Positions 50,390 through 61,800 of a stretch of 64,000 nucleotides of DNA are shown here, one piece after another. Within the stretch, counting starts at the first letter, position 1; each line of letters opens with the position of its first letter. The notes beneath the pieces were generated by a model. The model was not told the DNA's origin. It was given only the letters and a program-made list of their open reading frames with translations, and did not search any database. Both the position numbers and the translations under genes were made by a program. Origin of the DNA: Xiphophorus maculatus (Eukaryota; Chordata; Actinopteri; Cyprinodontiformes; Poeciliidae). The stretch covers positions 19,884,501 to 19,948,500 of the forward strand of contig NC_036447.1 in the NCBI RefSeq assembly GCF_002775205.1, in the 5' to 3' direction.

Positions 50390-50770
50390 GTCAGGATCTG
50401 TGTTTTTCTGTGTGTTTAGAGTTTTTCTGTGTCCCTGAGTCTTTGTGTTGTCCTGTCTTCCCCTTGATTGTTTCCCAGGTGTGTCTCGTTTCTGTGATTA
50501 CCCTCCCATGTATTTAATGTCACCTGTGTCTCAGCGTCTCTGTTGAGTCCTTGTCTATCTACCAGTCGGTTGTCATATCCGTCTCTTCTTGTAAGCATCC
50601 ATTCGTATAACCAGTTGCTACTGACGTTGAGCCCTGGCTTCCGCTCAGTCGTGCTGCCTGGTGTTTTTGGATTTTGTGCTCAGGCTTGATCATCATTAAA
50701 CTACCTTCAAATCATCTTTACCTGGGTCTACAAGCGTCTGCCTCACCACCACCTCACACCAATTCATGAC
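50390..50770 (+). repeat. 3' tail of a retroelement
   Basis: Text-like T/G-rich sequence with CCTGTCTTCCCCTTGATTG, CCCAGGTGTGTCTCGTTTC, a CATTAAACTACC near the end and CACCAATTCATGACA closing it. The order matches the 3' end of a high-copy fish retroelement. No coding sequence is present; family not assigned. Confidence 0.45.
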
Positions 50771-51431
50771 ACTGCTCTTTATTCATAGTGATTGTGGCTC
50801 AGTTAAGGATCCTTTCAGCTGTACAGTCAGTTAATATATGTAGCTGTTAATATTCTTATTATCTCATTGCAAAAACATTCAAACATGAATTATGGGGAGG
50901 AGATACTCGTTGAGTAGTGAGCTGGAACATCCTCAAATCATCTCTTGTCCTGCTCTGGTCTGCAAAAACAAGATGGTTAGAGAATCGTGTTGTTTATGCA
51001 GCAAAGCGCTTTATAGCAGCGCCAATGTTTTCCACTGTTGCATTCAGGTTTTATAGTGAGGAAATAATTTGTGCTTCACCCTTTTCATTGCTTTGGTCCA
51101 GCTTAAAAATCTGCATCAACATTATTTAAAATCAAAACCTAAATCAAACAATTTGCTGTTTTAGATAAAATTGAATGCTTGAATAACCTGTTTTCATGTG
51201 GCTGAAGTTACTTCATATTTACAGCACACATGGGGTTGTTACTTTTATTTATTTATTTATCTTTTTGTTCATTTAAAATTTTTAAATCTTCTTATAGGAG
51301 CTCTTCTGTCATCCAACAAAGCCTGTTGTTCTCAGCACGTTCATATTCCATATTTCATGGGGTCTTACATCAGTGCTGCTTCAGCTCCGTCCCTTCCCCC
51401 CTCTCTGTCTGCAACCGCACACATGCATCAG

Positions 51432-51433
<2 letters not shown>

Positions 51434-51506
<73 letters not shown>
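51434..51506. repeat. CA microsatellite
   Basis: A pure CA run of about 36 units. Confidence 0.97.
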
Positions 51507-51508
<2 letters not shown>

Positions 51509-51992
51509 CATTACCACCATTACAATGTTGGGGAAACAGCGGCCTTGAACTTGTCTGGCTCCTCCTTCCTCCCAGTCAATCCTCTGTCAGAAGCCCCAAC
51601 CCCCAACACTCTCCACCATTTCTCCAGCTGCAGCTCCAGCTGTGGTGTGGCAGTGCCTGCTTAGCAACCACAGGCTTTCACTGCTTCTCATATTTATTTA
51701 GGGAGGGGAGGAGGTGTGGGGGGGGGGGGTATCAGACTGGATCACAGACAAAAGGTCTGGTGTCTGTGTTGCTGTTTAGGTAAAAAAACAAAACCAAATG
51801 TTGTTGCACACTTAACCTGTGTAGTGTAACACTAAAGTGTGTTTTCTTACACCACTAAGACTGAAATGAGATTATGTTGGGCTTCTCCAGATACATTTTT
51901 CATTAAAAAAGCTTCTCCTTTAAAATCCATCTCTGCTTTTTCTGCATGTGCAGCATGTGGTGGTGTAGTAAACACAATAGACAGTGCTGTGG

Positions 51993-52028
51993 ATGAATGA
52001 ATGAATGAATGAATGAATGAATGAATGA
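51993..52028. repeat. ATGA tetranucleotide microsatellite
   Basis: About nine tandem ATGA/TGAA units. Confidence 0.95.
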
Positions 52029-52029
52029 A

Positions 52030-55000
52030 ATTCATGCACATGAAGGCACTCAGCGCCCTCTAGTGTTGCCATAAGTAGGAAATGCTGAATGAAAAATCAA
52101 AAATGTAATTAGATTTAAATATCTTTTGAGGGACGGTTGTGTAATTCTGAATTTGTTTGTTTTGTTTCGTTATGTTTTGTTTTTTTTTGCTGCAGCTCTT
52201 TGGTTGTGAATTCTCCAAAGCCACATCCTGGTTCTGAAAGAGCTGATGTATGGATGCTGATCATGCCTCCATTTCCCCCCACATGGGACATTCTGTTTCC
52301 AGCTCAGCTCCTTTAAGGCTAAAAATAGCCTATTTTTTCTGTTTTCCATCTGACGTGATCGATGACTCATTCAGGGTCTCACTATTTTCTCCCGCATTCA
52401 CCCCCCTCCTCACGTCTCGCTGTCCCCTGTGAGTGGATCACCTTTACCGAGAAAACCGGGTCGCCGCCACTGCGGGGATTGCAGTTTTACGGCGTTTATT
52501 AAACAATGTATAGCCACAAATGAAAATCAAATTGTTTGCTTTAGCTCTAAGTGAAAATTGTGAGATTATTTTTGGCTAAAAGCTACTGAAATATGTTGTT
52601 TTCTTGAACGTACGCTGTGACCTTCAGATCAGATGTTCCTGCACTGTGCACACAAGAGTTTGAACGCATAAGGTCAAAACTTCTGTGGCTAACAGTCCAT
52701 GTCAAAATCCAGAATATCAATGAAAGGTTCATTTATTTCATGGTTTTAGTTCAGAAACCAAAGCTTAGAAAATAATTTTTTATATAGCAGATTTCAGAAC
52801 AACTGTTGTGGAGAGGACTGATGACTTTACAGAAGTCGTAAAGGTCACTGCTGCAAAAGCTGGCTGTGTCCAAGAAGATTAATGGAAAGTTGAGTGGAAG
52901 GTAAAAGTTTGAAAGCAACCTTCATTTTTCAAGCTTAGCTGTTTTTGTTTTTGTTTTGTTTTTCTCACACAGGTGTTTTTCAACAGTTCATGTGTAATAA
53001 GTAGCCTTAAGAGTGAGACTTCTTGCTTTTAGTGACAAGGTCATTGTAGAAAAAACCTTATGGATGAAAAGGAAAAAATGTCAGATTTGTTTTTTTTTAT
53101 TTAAATGGCAATAAGATTAAAAACAGTTCTGTGACCAATGTGTTACACTTATGTTTGGTCTTCATTAGAAGCATTGTTTGTTATTTCATACACTCCTGTT
53201 TTGCATTATAGTAACAAGTTGATTAATTGGGCCTCTGATGGTGTAATGGTGGAACAGGGAACTCATACAGAGGCTGTCCTCGAGTTTCAGATAAGGACTT
53301 ATGCTGCATGTTTCACCCCGTTCTTTTTACGTCTCTGTCCTGTCTGAACTTTCCAAATAAAAGTCTCTGATGCCACAAAACCAGCACTAGGTTTTGTGAT
53401 TGAACACACTTCCCTCCACCAATCACTACTCAAAAAAGAAATAACATCAAACTGTCAGAAATATTTTTAAAAATATATATATTTTTAAAACCATTTAATT
53501 AGACAAATAAAATAAAAAACAATACCTTAAGAAGTTAATATGTTAACTTATGTTCAGGAGCAGGGCTTCCCTCCAGCACTGCTCTAATTACCCAGCAGTC
53601 TCTTTGTAACCATTTAACTCAGCCTTCACTGTCAGCCATGTTGTTTCAGTCCCAACCCTCCCTCACCCTTCACTGGACATCTCTTCATCTCTCCTCATCC
53701 CTTCTTATCCCTCTCATCCTAATATCTACTTTCTATTATCATTTTCATCCAGTCCTCTTTGTTTCATGTCCCATCTGGTTGGTCCTACATCGGCTCAGGA
53801 AAAGGTCATTTCCCGAAGACTTCTTCCTCACGCTGAGTCTTTTCCTCCTAAGCCTTTAACAACAAGTTGCCCCAGATGACCCATCTCCAAACCCAGTCCA
53901 TCATTTCAACTCATATTACTGTGCTGTGGTCTTCTTTGCTAGTGAATTACGTAAAGCATTAAGCTTCATGCATAAGAAGGAAAACACTTTCTTGCGTGAA
54001 ATAACAGAGGTATTGCAACTTTTAAAAAACAGTAAGGCAAATCCCATTGAAGAGTTTGAGGGAGAGTCACAAGACATGGAAAGTGGGGTGCAGTGTAGTT
54101 TTTGAAGGAAATTACTGAAATAAATTTACTTTTCATTGATATTTCAAATTATTTTAGATGCCCTGCCAAAAGAAGACAAGAATAAATGACCAGGTACCCA
54201 AAATACCTCAACTTAAATGTCACCCAGCTCTTTAAAATTAGATCTTTTTTTTCTGAGTATTTTAGTGAGAGCAAAGTAGCTCAGATTTTGGCAAATATTA
54301 ACATGTATTTTTTTCCAGGATGTTGCTAATCTCTGTTTTTCTCTTAGTTAATAATGTACTGCTCTTTTGTATCGGTTCAAAGATTTTTGTTATAAAGCCT
54401 GGGTCGGTTAGCTACTGAGGCAATTGGAGTACGTCTGCTTTATTAAACATAACGCCCCAACAATAATTTCTTATTGCTTTTGAAATGTCCCTGTTGAATT
54501 CAACTTTTGAAATGCATGTGACCAAACTGGATCTTAAAAATCTCACACTGACCTTTCAGCTATTCCATTTCACAACAAACTCATGAAAACAACAGATGGC
54601 TCTGTTGGTCAGTGGGAGTTCATCTTGAACGCGCTGTGTGAGTACATGTAAAAGTGGGATTGAAATTGCTTAGTGCTCTTCACATAGCAGATTTGCAGGG
54701 CGCTAGACAGCTGATTAAAAGAGCCAAAAGCTGCTAAATATGGCAGAGAGGACTCATAAAACTTTGACATTTGCATCACCCGACCTTTCATGTATGCGCC
54801 TCACTCACCACAGCACCAAGAAGATGATTAATGTCAGACCTACGTAAAAGTTTTCAGAAATCTTATGCATCTTCCCAATATGTATGTTTCTTTTCAGTTC
54901 TCAAGCTCGACGTATCGATTGATATTTAATGTTAATAAAACAATGACAACAAAGTGAAGTTAGTCAAACGAGGTTTAACAATTTGAATCGGAGTAGCCGT

Positions 55001-56530
55001 CTACTCTGAGGTTGGAGTCATGGAAATAAGTTGACCTTCAATTCATCAACTAATCAAACTAAAAGAAATGCTTATGTTGCATTTTGGAGCATGAAAGGCC
55101 GTTTTGAATTCATACCACTTGGACTGTAATGAATTTAAGATTAGACTTTGACTCCAGATGCAAATTAGCTTATGCTCTTGGTGACATTTATGTTTGAGTT
55201 GTACATTGTACCTTTCAAATAAAGTTTATTATTGTTAGCTTATTTATTACTATACAACACCCTTCCTTTTTGAGCCTTCCAGTGACGGTCTTCCTTCAGT
55301 GCTTATTACTGACCTGCAGCATTACACAAGTGCACTTCAGCTGGAAGTTATGAACTGCTGTCTAGTCATTTTCCTTCAGGATTCATGATTCCATCAATTA
55401 GGCTATAAAAATATTCGCCCTGGGGATCTACAGTATTTTATCCTCTTTATTACTTTTACAAATCAATCTCAATCAATAAAACTTGGCTTTCTTGACCCAC
55501 ACAAAAAAGGAGAAGCCTTCAACGTCAAAGTTAAAACTGATTTCTACAAAATAATGACAACTAAATACAAATTATATTACATAAAATAAGGCGTTGCATA
55601 AATTCAACAGAGGTCCAGCCAGTTGGTGCTAGTATTCCACTTACTGTGAAATAGGAGAAATGGAGATCACCTAAGTGATTGTAGTATAAAGACGTCTGTG
55701 TCTTGATACTGGAAGGTTCATTCACTGTTTCATCATTATTGCTGGCCAGACAAAAAAAAAAAAAAACACTCCAAGCAAATCAGAGAAAATGCTACTGAAA
55801 ATATAAGTCGGGGGATGGAAACAACCTTCTCTAAAGCACTGAACATATCAGACACCAAACACTGCACATCACCACAAACAGTCCATGTGGGGATGGAGTG
55901 TCTGAGGAGAAGAGCTGGCAGAGGTTGAACAGTTTAGCAGGAAGAGCGGAGGAAAACTGCTGCGCCTGCATGCAGCCTGATGGAGACCTGTCCACACAGA
56001 CTGTGTGCTGCGGAAGGCGCATCTACTAAATACTGACTTGAAGGTGGTGAATGTTCATGCAATCACTTATTTAATGTTTCATATTTTTATTTAATTGTCA
56101 TCACTTTTCAAGAACTCATTTTTTAATTTGACATTAAGGGTTTTTTCTGTCAAAAATAAAAATGTTTAATCAGAATTGATTTATAAAAGCAATATAAAGG
56201 GCAAAAACAGTTCAGGTTCTGACAATTATCCTTTCTTCTTATTAAAATCAGGTCAGATTTTTTTTTTTTTTTTTTTTTTTTTTGATTCTACAAGCAATTA
56301 AAGCTTTAAATGAAATAAGAGGAAGTCAGTTTTGCAGCTGGCCTGGTCAAACCCAGCAGGTTATGTGCTTGTGTGGATCAACAGACAGAATAAAATACTG
56401 AAAAAAAACATTTTAATCACACTAATTACAACTTTAGCACGAGTAATTTTATAAATAAAAATAAAAAAATCCCGCCAAACAAACCATATGGTTGAAATTG
56501 TACAAAACAGTGAGAATTAATGTTACATCC
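52030..56530. other. Intergenic DNA between the NFIL3-like genes, no gene seen
   Basis: AT-rich, without supported coding sequence. It includes an AT-palindrome near 53,460-53,490 and poly(T) at about 56,258-56,283. No RORE or full D-box match was found here by eye; only a 9/10 match near 53,946 and another near 55,592. Confidence 0.5.
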
Positions 56531-56536
56531 TTTATT
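56531..56536 (-). terminator. Candidate polyadenylation signal of NFIL3-like paralog B
   Basis: TTTATT on the plus strand reads AATAAA on the minus strand, about 200 bases past the stop of paralog B. Confidence 0.4.
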
Positions 56537-56737
56537 TCCTTAAAGCGCTCCCCATTCCCCACAGTCTTCTTACTAATATATTAACCCAATAAAATTTAAA
56601 AGTCACTGTCACTGATTTATCCATACATAGAAATAAAGATTGGTTATAAAAACGTTGCCGTTTTAGCGGAGATTAGTTATAAGCTGAATGTTTGAGTGAA
56701 TGAGATCTCTGTCAACGTTTGGGCTTGAATTTCTTTT

Positions 56738-57847
56738 TTAAGGGATTTTATGGAGAAGCTGCTGGGAGAGGAGCCTCCTGAGCTGAGCCACCTCCTGAGA
56801 CAAACTGCTGATGTGCGACTTCAGACTCACATCTCCTCCTGCTGAGAGCTTCCTGTTTGACTTCTGAAGAAACGAGGAGTCACCAAGTCCACAGGACGAG
56901 TCCCGGACCTGCTGCTGCTGCTCACACCCATAAGGAGGCTGGACCGCGGCCTGACCAGTCCATCCCACCTGCGGGACTGTTTTTACCTGGATGTTCGGCT
57001 CCACCATGGCTACAGGTGGGCCAGCAGGTCTGCTATCAGGTGATGAAGACATCCTCCCGTCGGGTGGACTTTTGAACCGGAGCTTGTGTGGGAGGTTCCT
57101 CAGACCGTCGGATGAGTCTGCTCTCCCGCTCGCTGCCTCACACACCCGTGGATGCTGTGTTGGTGGAGGCCTGACCCACTCATCCAGTGTGTCATCATTA
57201 AACCCAGTGCTGTCTGCCTGTGGGACACATGGACGGATGCTGGAGTCTCTACTGCCAGTCTGTGGAGACGTTTCTGTCCAGACACCCTGCACAGGCTGGG
57301 TGTGGTGGGTGTTGTAGTATGAGAGGCCATCGGTGTTACTGGGGGTCAAACTGGGTGGTGTGGACAATGGCAGGATGGACACATCAGACGGGTCCTTGAC
57401 CATCCCGAAGTGAAACTTGAGGGCCAACACCTCGGCCTTCAGGCGAGCGTTCTCCTCCAGCAGACCCAGGACCCTGCGCTCTAGCACCATGTCGTTTGCC
57501 CGCCTCTTCTCCCTGGACCTCTTGGCCGCCTCGTTGTTTTTCCTTCTCTTGTCCCAGTAGTTTTCGTCTTTCCTCTCACTGGGGGTGAACTCACGCTTGC
57601 GACGCACACCGTCGCCGTTACTCTCATCGAAACCTGCTGCAGCAATCTCCTCTGGACTGGCAAGGCTCTCCTGAAACTCCAGTCCGAAGGAGCGGGGCTC
57701 GTATGTCTGCATTTTGAGGTTGGAAACATTTTTCTCAACGTAGGATTCAGAACTAGAACCAGAACCAGAACCTGGTCGTCCATGATCTACAGACTCTGCA
57801 TGGGGCAGAGGGGGCATCACGTCAAAAACAGGACCCAGAGCTGCCAT
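56738..57847 (-). CDS. nfil3-like: NFIL3/E4BP4-like bZIP transcription factor, paralog B
   Basis: One coding exon, opening at the acceptor TCGCCTCTAG (exon from 57,879), gives 369 residues from ATG 57,847. Earlier in-frame codons lie in the intron. The basic region [17 protein letters not shown] (100-116) is identical to that of paralog A. Leucines at 122, 129, 136 and 143 form the zipper. RRKREFTPSERKDENYWD precedes it and LPHKLRF (252-258) follows in the C-terminal half. The extreme C-terminus (LSQEVAQLRRLLSQQLL) resembles the NFIL3 tail 'LSAEVVSLKRLI', which paralog A lacks. It should repress from D-box/ATF sites in the nucleus. Divergence outside the bZIP implies an old duplication. The precise teleost paralog name is unresolved. 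Confidence 0.92.
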   Translation of the reverse strand: MAALGPVFDVMPPLPHAESVDHGRPGSGSGSSSESYVEKNVSNLKMQTYEPRSFGLEFQESLASPEEIAAAGFDESNGDGVRRKREFTPSERKDENYWDKRRKNNEAAKRSREKRRANDMVLERRVLGLLEENARLKAEVLALKFHFGMVKDPSDVSILPLSTPPSLTPSNTDGLSYYNTHHTQPVQGVWTETSPQTGSRDSSIRPCVPQADSTGFNDDTLDEWVRPPPTQHPRVCEAASGRADSSDGLRNLPHKLRFKSPPDGRMSSSPDSRPAGPPVAMVEPNIQVKTVPQVGWTGQAAVQPPYGCEQQQQVRDSSCGLGDSSFLQKSNRKLSAGGDVSLKSHISSLSQEVAQLRRLLSQQLLHKIP

Positions 57848-58568
57848 GTTCAAACTGGACTGCTCGGTTAGGGCTCCACCTAGAGGCGACAAACACAAAT
57901 GCATGATGTGAGAATTACAGCGAGAGCCAAAGGTGCCACAACCAAGCAAATAAATAAAACTTTAAATAAATAGAAAATATATTGAGTCAATTTATCAAAC
58001 AGATAATTAAACACTGTATAAATTATTAATTAAAACTTGATTTCAACATGTCTCCCATTCTACAGCTCATAAAAAATACATAACCATGTACTTTAAAAAT
58101 TACATTTAATACATTTTGGTGGAATAGATATAAATAATTAAGTAAGCAAAAAGTAAAAATCAAATCGTTATTCATAGCATATATTAAATTAATGAGATAT
58201 GTGCTTCCAGCTGTATTTAAAGGATTTTGTTTATAAATAGTTATTTATTTTTGCCATTTTGGTCCTTGACAACATCATCTATTAGGCAAAAAAAAAAAAA
58301 AATTAAAAGTTAAATATTAGATAAGAGCATTAGGTAAAAGCATGCCATAAGTAAACCTTAGACTTTATGTGCCAATTCAAATAATAACAAAAAGTTCATA
58401 AGCATCCCGATCAGTTAGTGTAAATTCACAATTAGGTATGGCAATAAAAATCCTGAATTCTCCCCACAACTGAATATGTTGCCTTAAATCAGAAACTTTG
58501 TTTCATTTCAGATAAATAAGAAGGAAAACCCCCTCAGTGACACAGAGAGAAGAGAAACTCTGACTTAC

Positions 58569-58800
58569 CTCTTCTCTAAAACTTTATGAGGATGAAAACC
58601 CGAAGCCTTGCAAGTCGTGTGGCTGTTTGAGCCCCTCAGAGTCCTGCATCTCTCTGGCATCTCCTCCTCCAGCAGCGGCAGCTGCTGGTTCGTCTGGGGT
58701 CGGATCCTCACCCTGAATAACCTCCTCCCTTTTCCCTCCACTCCTCCTCCGCCTCTACATGACGGGAAGCCAGCTGGACCAAAAGAGAACTGCCACCATC
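58569..58800 (-). other. 5' exon of NFIL3-like paralog B with overlapping upstream ORF
   Basis: A strong donor (GAGAAGAG|GTAAGTC, exon end 58,569) is followed 0.7 kb on by the coding-exon acceptor. The exon has an ATG at 58,660. After splicing, its frame runs 49 codons, passes the main ATG in another frame and stops shortly after it. Such an overlapping upstream ORF usually lowers main-frame translation. The 5' end of the exon is not defined. Confidence 0.45.
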
Positions 58801-61800
58801 TATGAACTGCATTCATAGAAAGAAAAGACTGCATTATGCTTATGAAATTATGCTGCTATGTGATAACAACTACGCATGAAAATGTGCTAAAAAGGGGAAT
58901 ATGTTATTTTATTGTTTGTTGTTGAAAGTCACTTTATGTGAATCACCATCAGTGCATTTCTCCAACTCACAAACTGACTTAAAACAGTGGGATTTGACTC
59001 TAGTTTTCTGTTTTTCTCATGTTATGGTTGTTTTAATAAGCAGAGGTCAAAGAGTAAAGCTTTGATTCCTCAAGGCATTTATTTAAATTGGTTGTTGCAA
59101 GATGGTACTATATAAGCCCGTAGGAAGTAAATAAGTATAATCAGACCATCTTTAATTTATTTTAGGTTACACTTCAGTAAAAAGTGGCTATTCAAGCAGT
59201 TACTCAAATAAGAGTAGAAAACTATTTGGTAAAAATGCTACATAAGTAATAAGTAACTGATGATAATATCTAATTTAAAAACTAAAATAAAAAAATACAA
59301 ATGAATGACAATTGCAAAATAACAAAATAAGGCAGAAGAAATATTTGATAAAATTATTTTTTTTTTCAACATACACTTAAATGAAAACTTACTGTCTATA
59401 TTTTAGAAAAGGGTAAGGTACATCCAGCGATAATAATGCACAATTCACTGCATATTTACTTGAAATGGCTCAGCAGACAGAAAATAGCATGTGTTGAGCG
59501 GATTTGTCACTCAAAATTATTGTAAAATATATAGAATTGCAAATAAAAGGAGAAAAAAAACTTTTTCAAATAAACATGCACAAAACAACAAGACTTTATC
59601 TTAAAACCTGAAAAACATTAAGCGATACTTAATCAAAACATGATCATAATCATCATTCTTTAGGTTTTACTGCAAGGGAGTAAGACTTCCTAAATTTTAT
59701 TATATGAAATTAAGCTTTTTTACATATGTATATGGAGGTACTTTTATCAGCTGACAATAAAAAGCCAGATTTGTTTTTATTTTCCTAATTCTACCAAGAT
59801 AATAAAAAAAAGTGCTGTTTCTTTCAGGCATGTTTTGAAAATGAGAAACAAAGCTTCAGATACAAAAAGAAAAACATTTGCAGGTCTTCTAGAAAGATTA
59901 AAATCAATGCTGCAGGAACCTTTTTTGCTTTGCGGAGCTAAGCTATGAGGTACTGAGAGACGGCTCAGTGGTTCTGCACAATACAGTGTAAGTAATATAA
60001 CCAAATCCATACAGAGAATCAATCAGCCTGATTCAACGCCTTCTCTTCAACGTAAAGGCGGGCTGTTGTGTAATGCACAAAGAAAGAGCATCTGAGGACA
60101 GTGCAGCGCTGGAAGTTCAGCTGAGGCTAGACGAGTTGAACGACAACAGCAGCATTGTTCACTCTGCTGGACGACGACACTTCCTCCCAAAACAGGGAAG
60201 TGGTTCCCATTCAGGCTCTTTGTGTCAGTCTCATTAATGTATATTTTTCTCCTTTTCTTCTTGAAAATCCTCTTGGCAATTGAATAACTGTAATCCTTTC
60301 TCTATGACCATGACACAAAGGGGGAAAGCCAGATACGCAAAATCACTGCAGGATAAATAAATAAGCTTCTGGGAACACGTTTCAGTACAAGTTCTCTCAC
60401 CAGAACTTAAGTGGATTATCATTTTTGTAGTTATAATCACATCACACACTGAATACGTGGGACACCTGGCAAAGATGTGTAAAAAAAAAATTTATCCTTC
60501 AGTTCCCTCAGTTTATTTTACTACCCTTACAATTCATTAGAAATGTTCACATTCAAACAAAAACAATTAAAAGGAAAAAGTAAATTACACAAATTTCACA
60601 GGTTAGCTAAATATTAACTAAATCCATCTTCTGTTTTCTAAAGTTTCAACAGAAAAAAGAGTTAAATCCAACCTTCAATTTCATCAGAATATATTCAGAG
60701 GTAAAAAATAAAAAAAAACAATCCAACTTTGAGAAATATTTAGATTTTTATTCTTTTTGCACAATTACAAGAGCACCTATCAATTCCTATAAAACCAATG
60801 AGACAAAGCATTCCTTATATTCCTATTAAATTTTTCAAGCTGAATAATATACTGGACTTTCAAATGACTAAACTTGGACAACCCATTTATCTGGGGTATA
60901 AATAAGATGTGACATAGAGTCCCATTTCCCTTTGCCAATATTCAAAATGGGAAAGACAAGAGGACATGTTGCTCAAGCTGCTCCTTATATATATGTAAAT
61001 GGGTAAAACAAAACAGCAACTCACATAACCTTGTTGAACATCAGAACAATAACTTAAAAAAATAAACTTCACCCATATTCATCTTGTCACCATGCAGGGA
61101 GATTGAGAGCACAACATGAACATTTTAAATCCAACATTTCTCATCCTCACTAAACCTGGTCTTTTTTTTCTCATAACCATTTATTCACGGTAAGGAAAGA
61201 ATAGACCCTGTAGAATGTTGCAGAACTCTAGCAAGGTGTAGCATCTTGAGTTGACACAGATTTAACATAAAAACACTTTTTGCAAATGTTTGTTTAGAAG
61301 AAATGCCAGGAAAAGCACTTCTGTCTTCCCAACGAAATTGTAAACAAACAGAGTTTTGTAAACTAAAGGACTTTTTGACAATAAAAACACCAGATGGGTG
61401 TGGCATAAAGGGTGAATCAATGTAGCAACAAAAAGAAAATACTTTTTATGACAAATTAGAAATATAACTCAGTTTATTGCTGTACCTCCATGTTTGGTGA
61501 GATTTAGAAAGTTTGTGCAAAAAGCCGTCTGAAAACTATCCAAATAAAAATGGTCGAGGACCGTGAGGTCTCTTTTTCTGTCACTTTTCAGAAAAATCTC
61601 ACTCAGCCAAAGTGCTGTGACAGCTACATAAGCACACTATGAATAAACATGAGCAAGGCGCGTCCTGCAGGTGGAGTTTCATTACATCCTCGAAGCTCGG
61701 CGGTGCGGTGACCTTGTTTGACTCTGTCCACGTTCACTGGGGTTCAAATCAGCTCACAATCCCCTCGCACTCAGCCTGTGTCTGCAGCAGCTTTATTACT

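Noticed and set aside
57848..57949. In-frame N-terminal extension of NFIL3-like paralog B (34 residues)
   Set aside because: A polypyrimidine tract and TCTAG acceptor at 57880 place this stretch in the intron, and its first codon is TTG.
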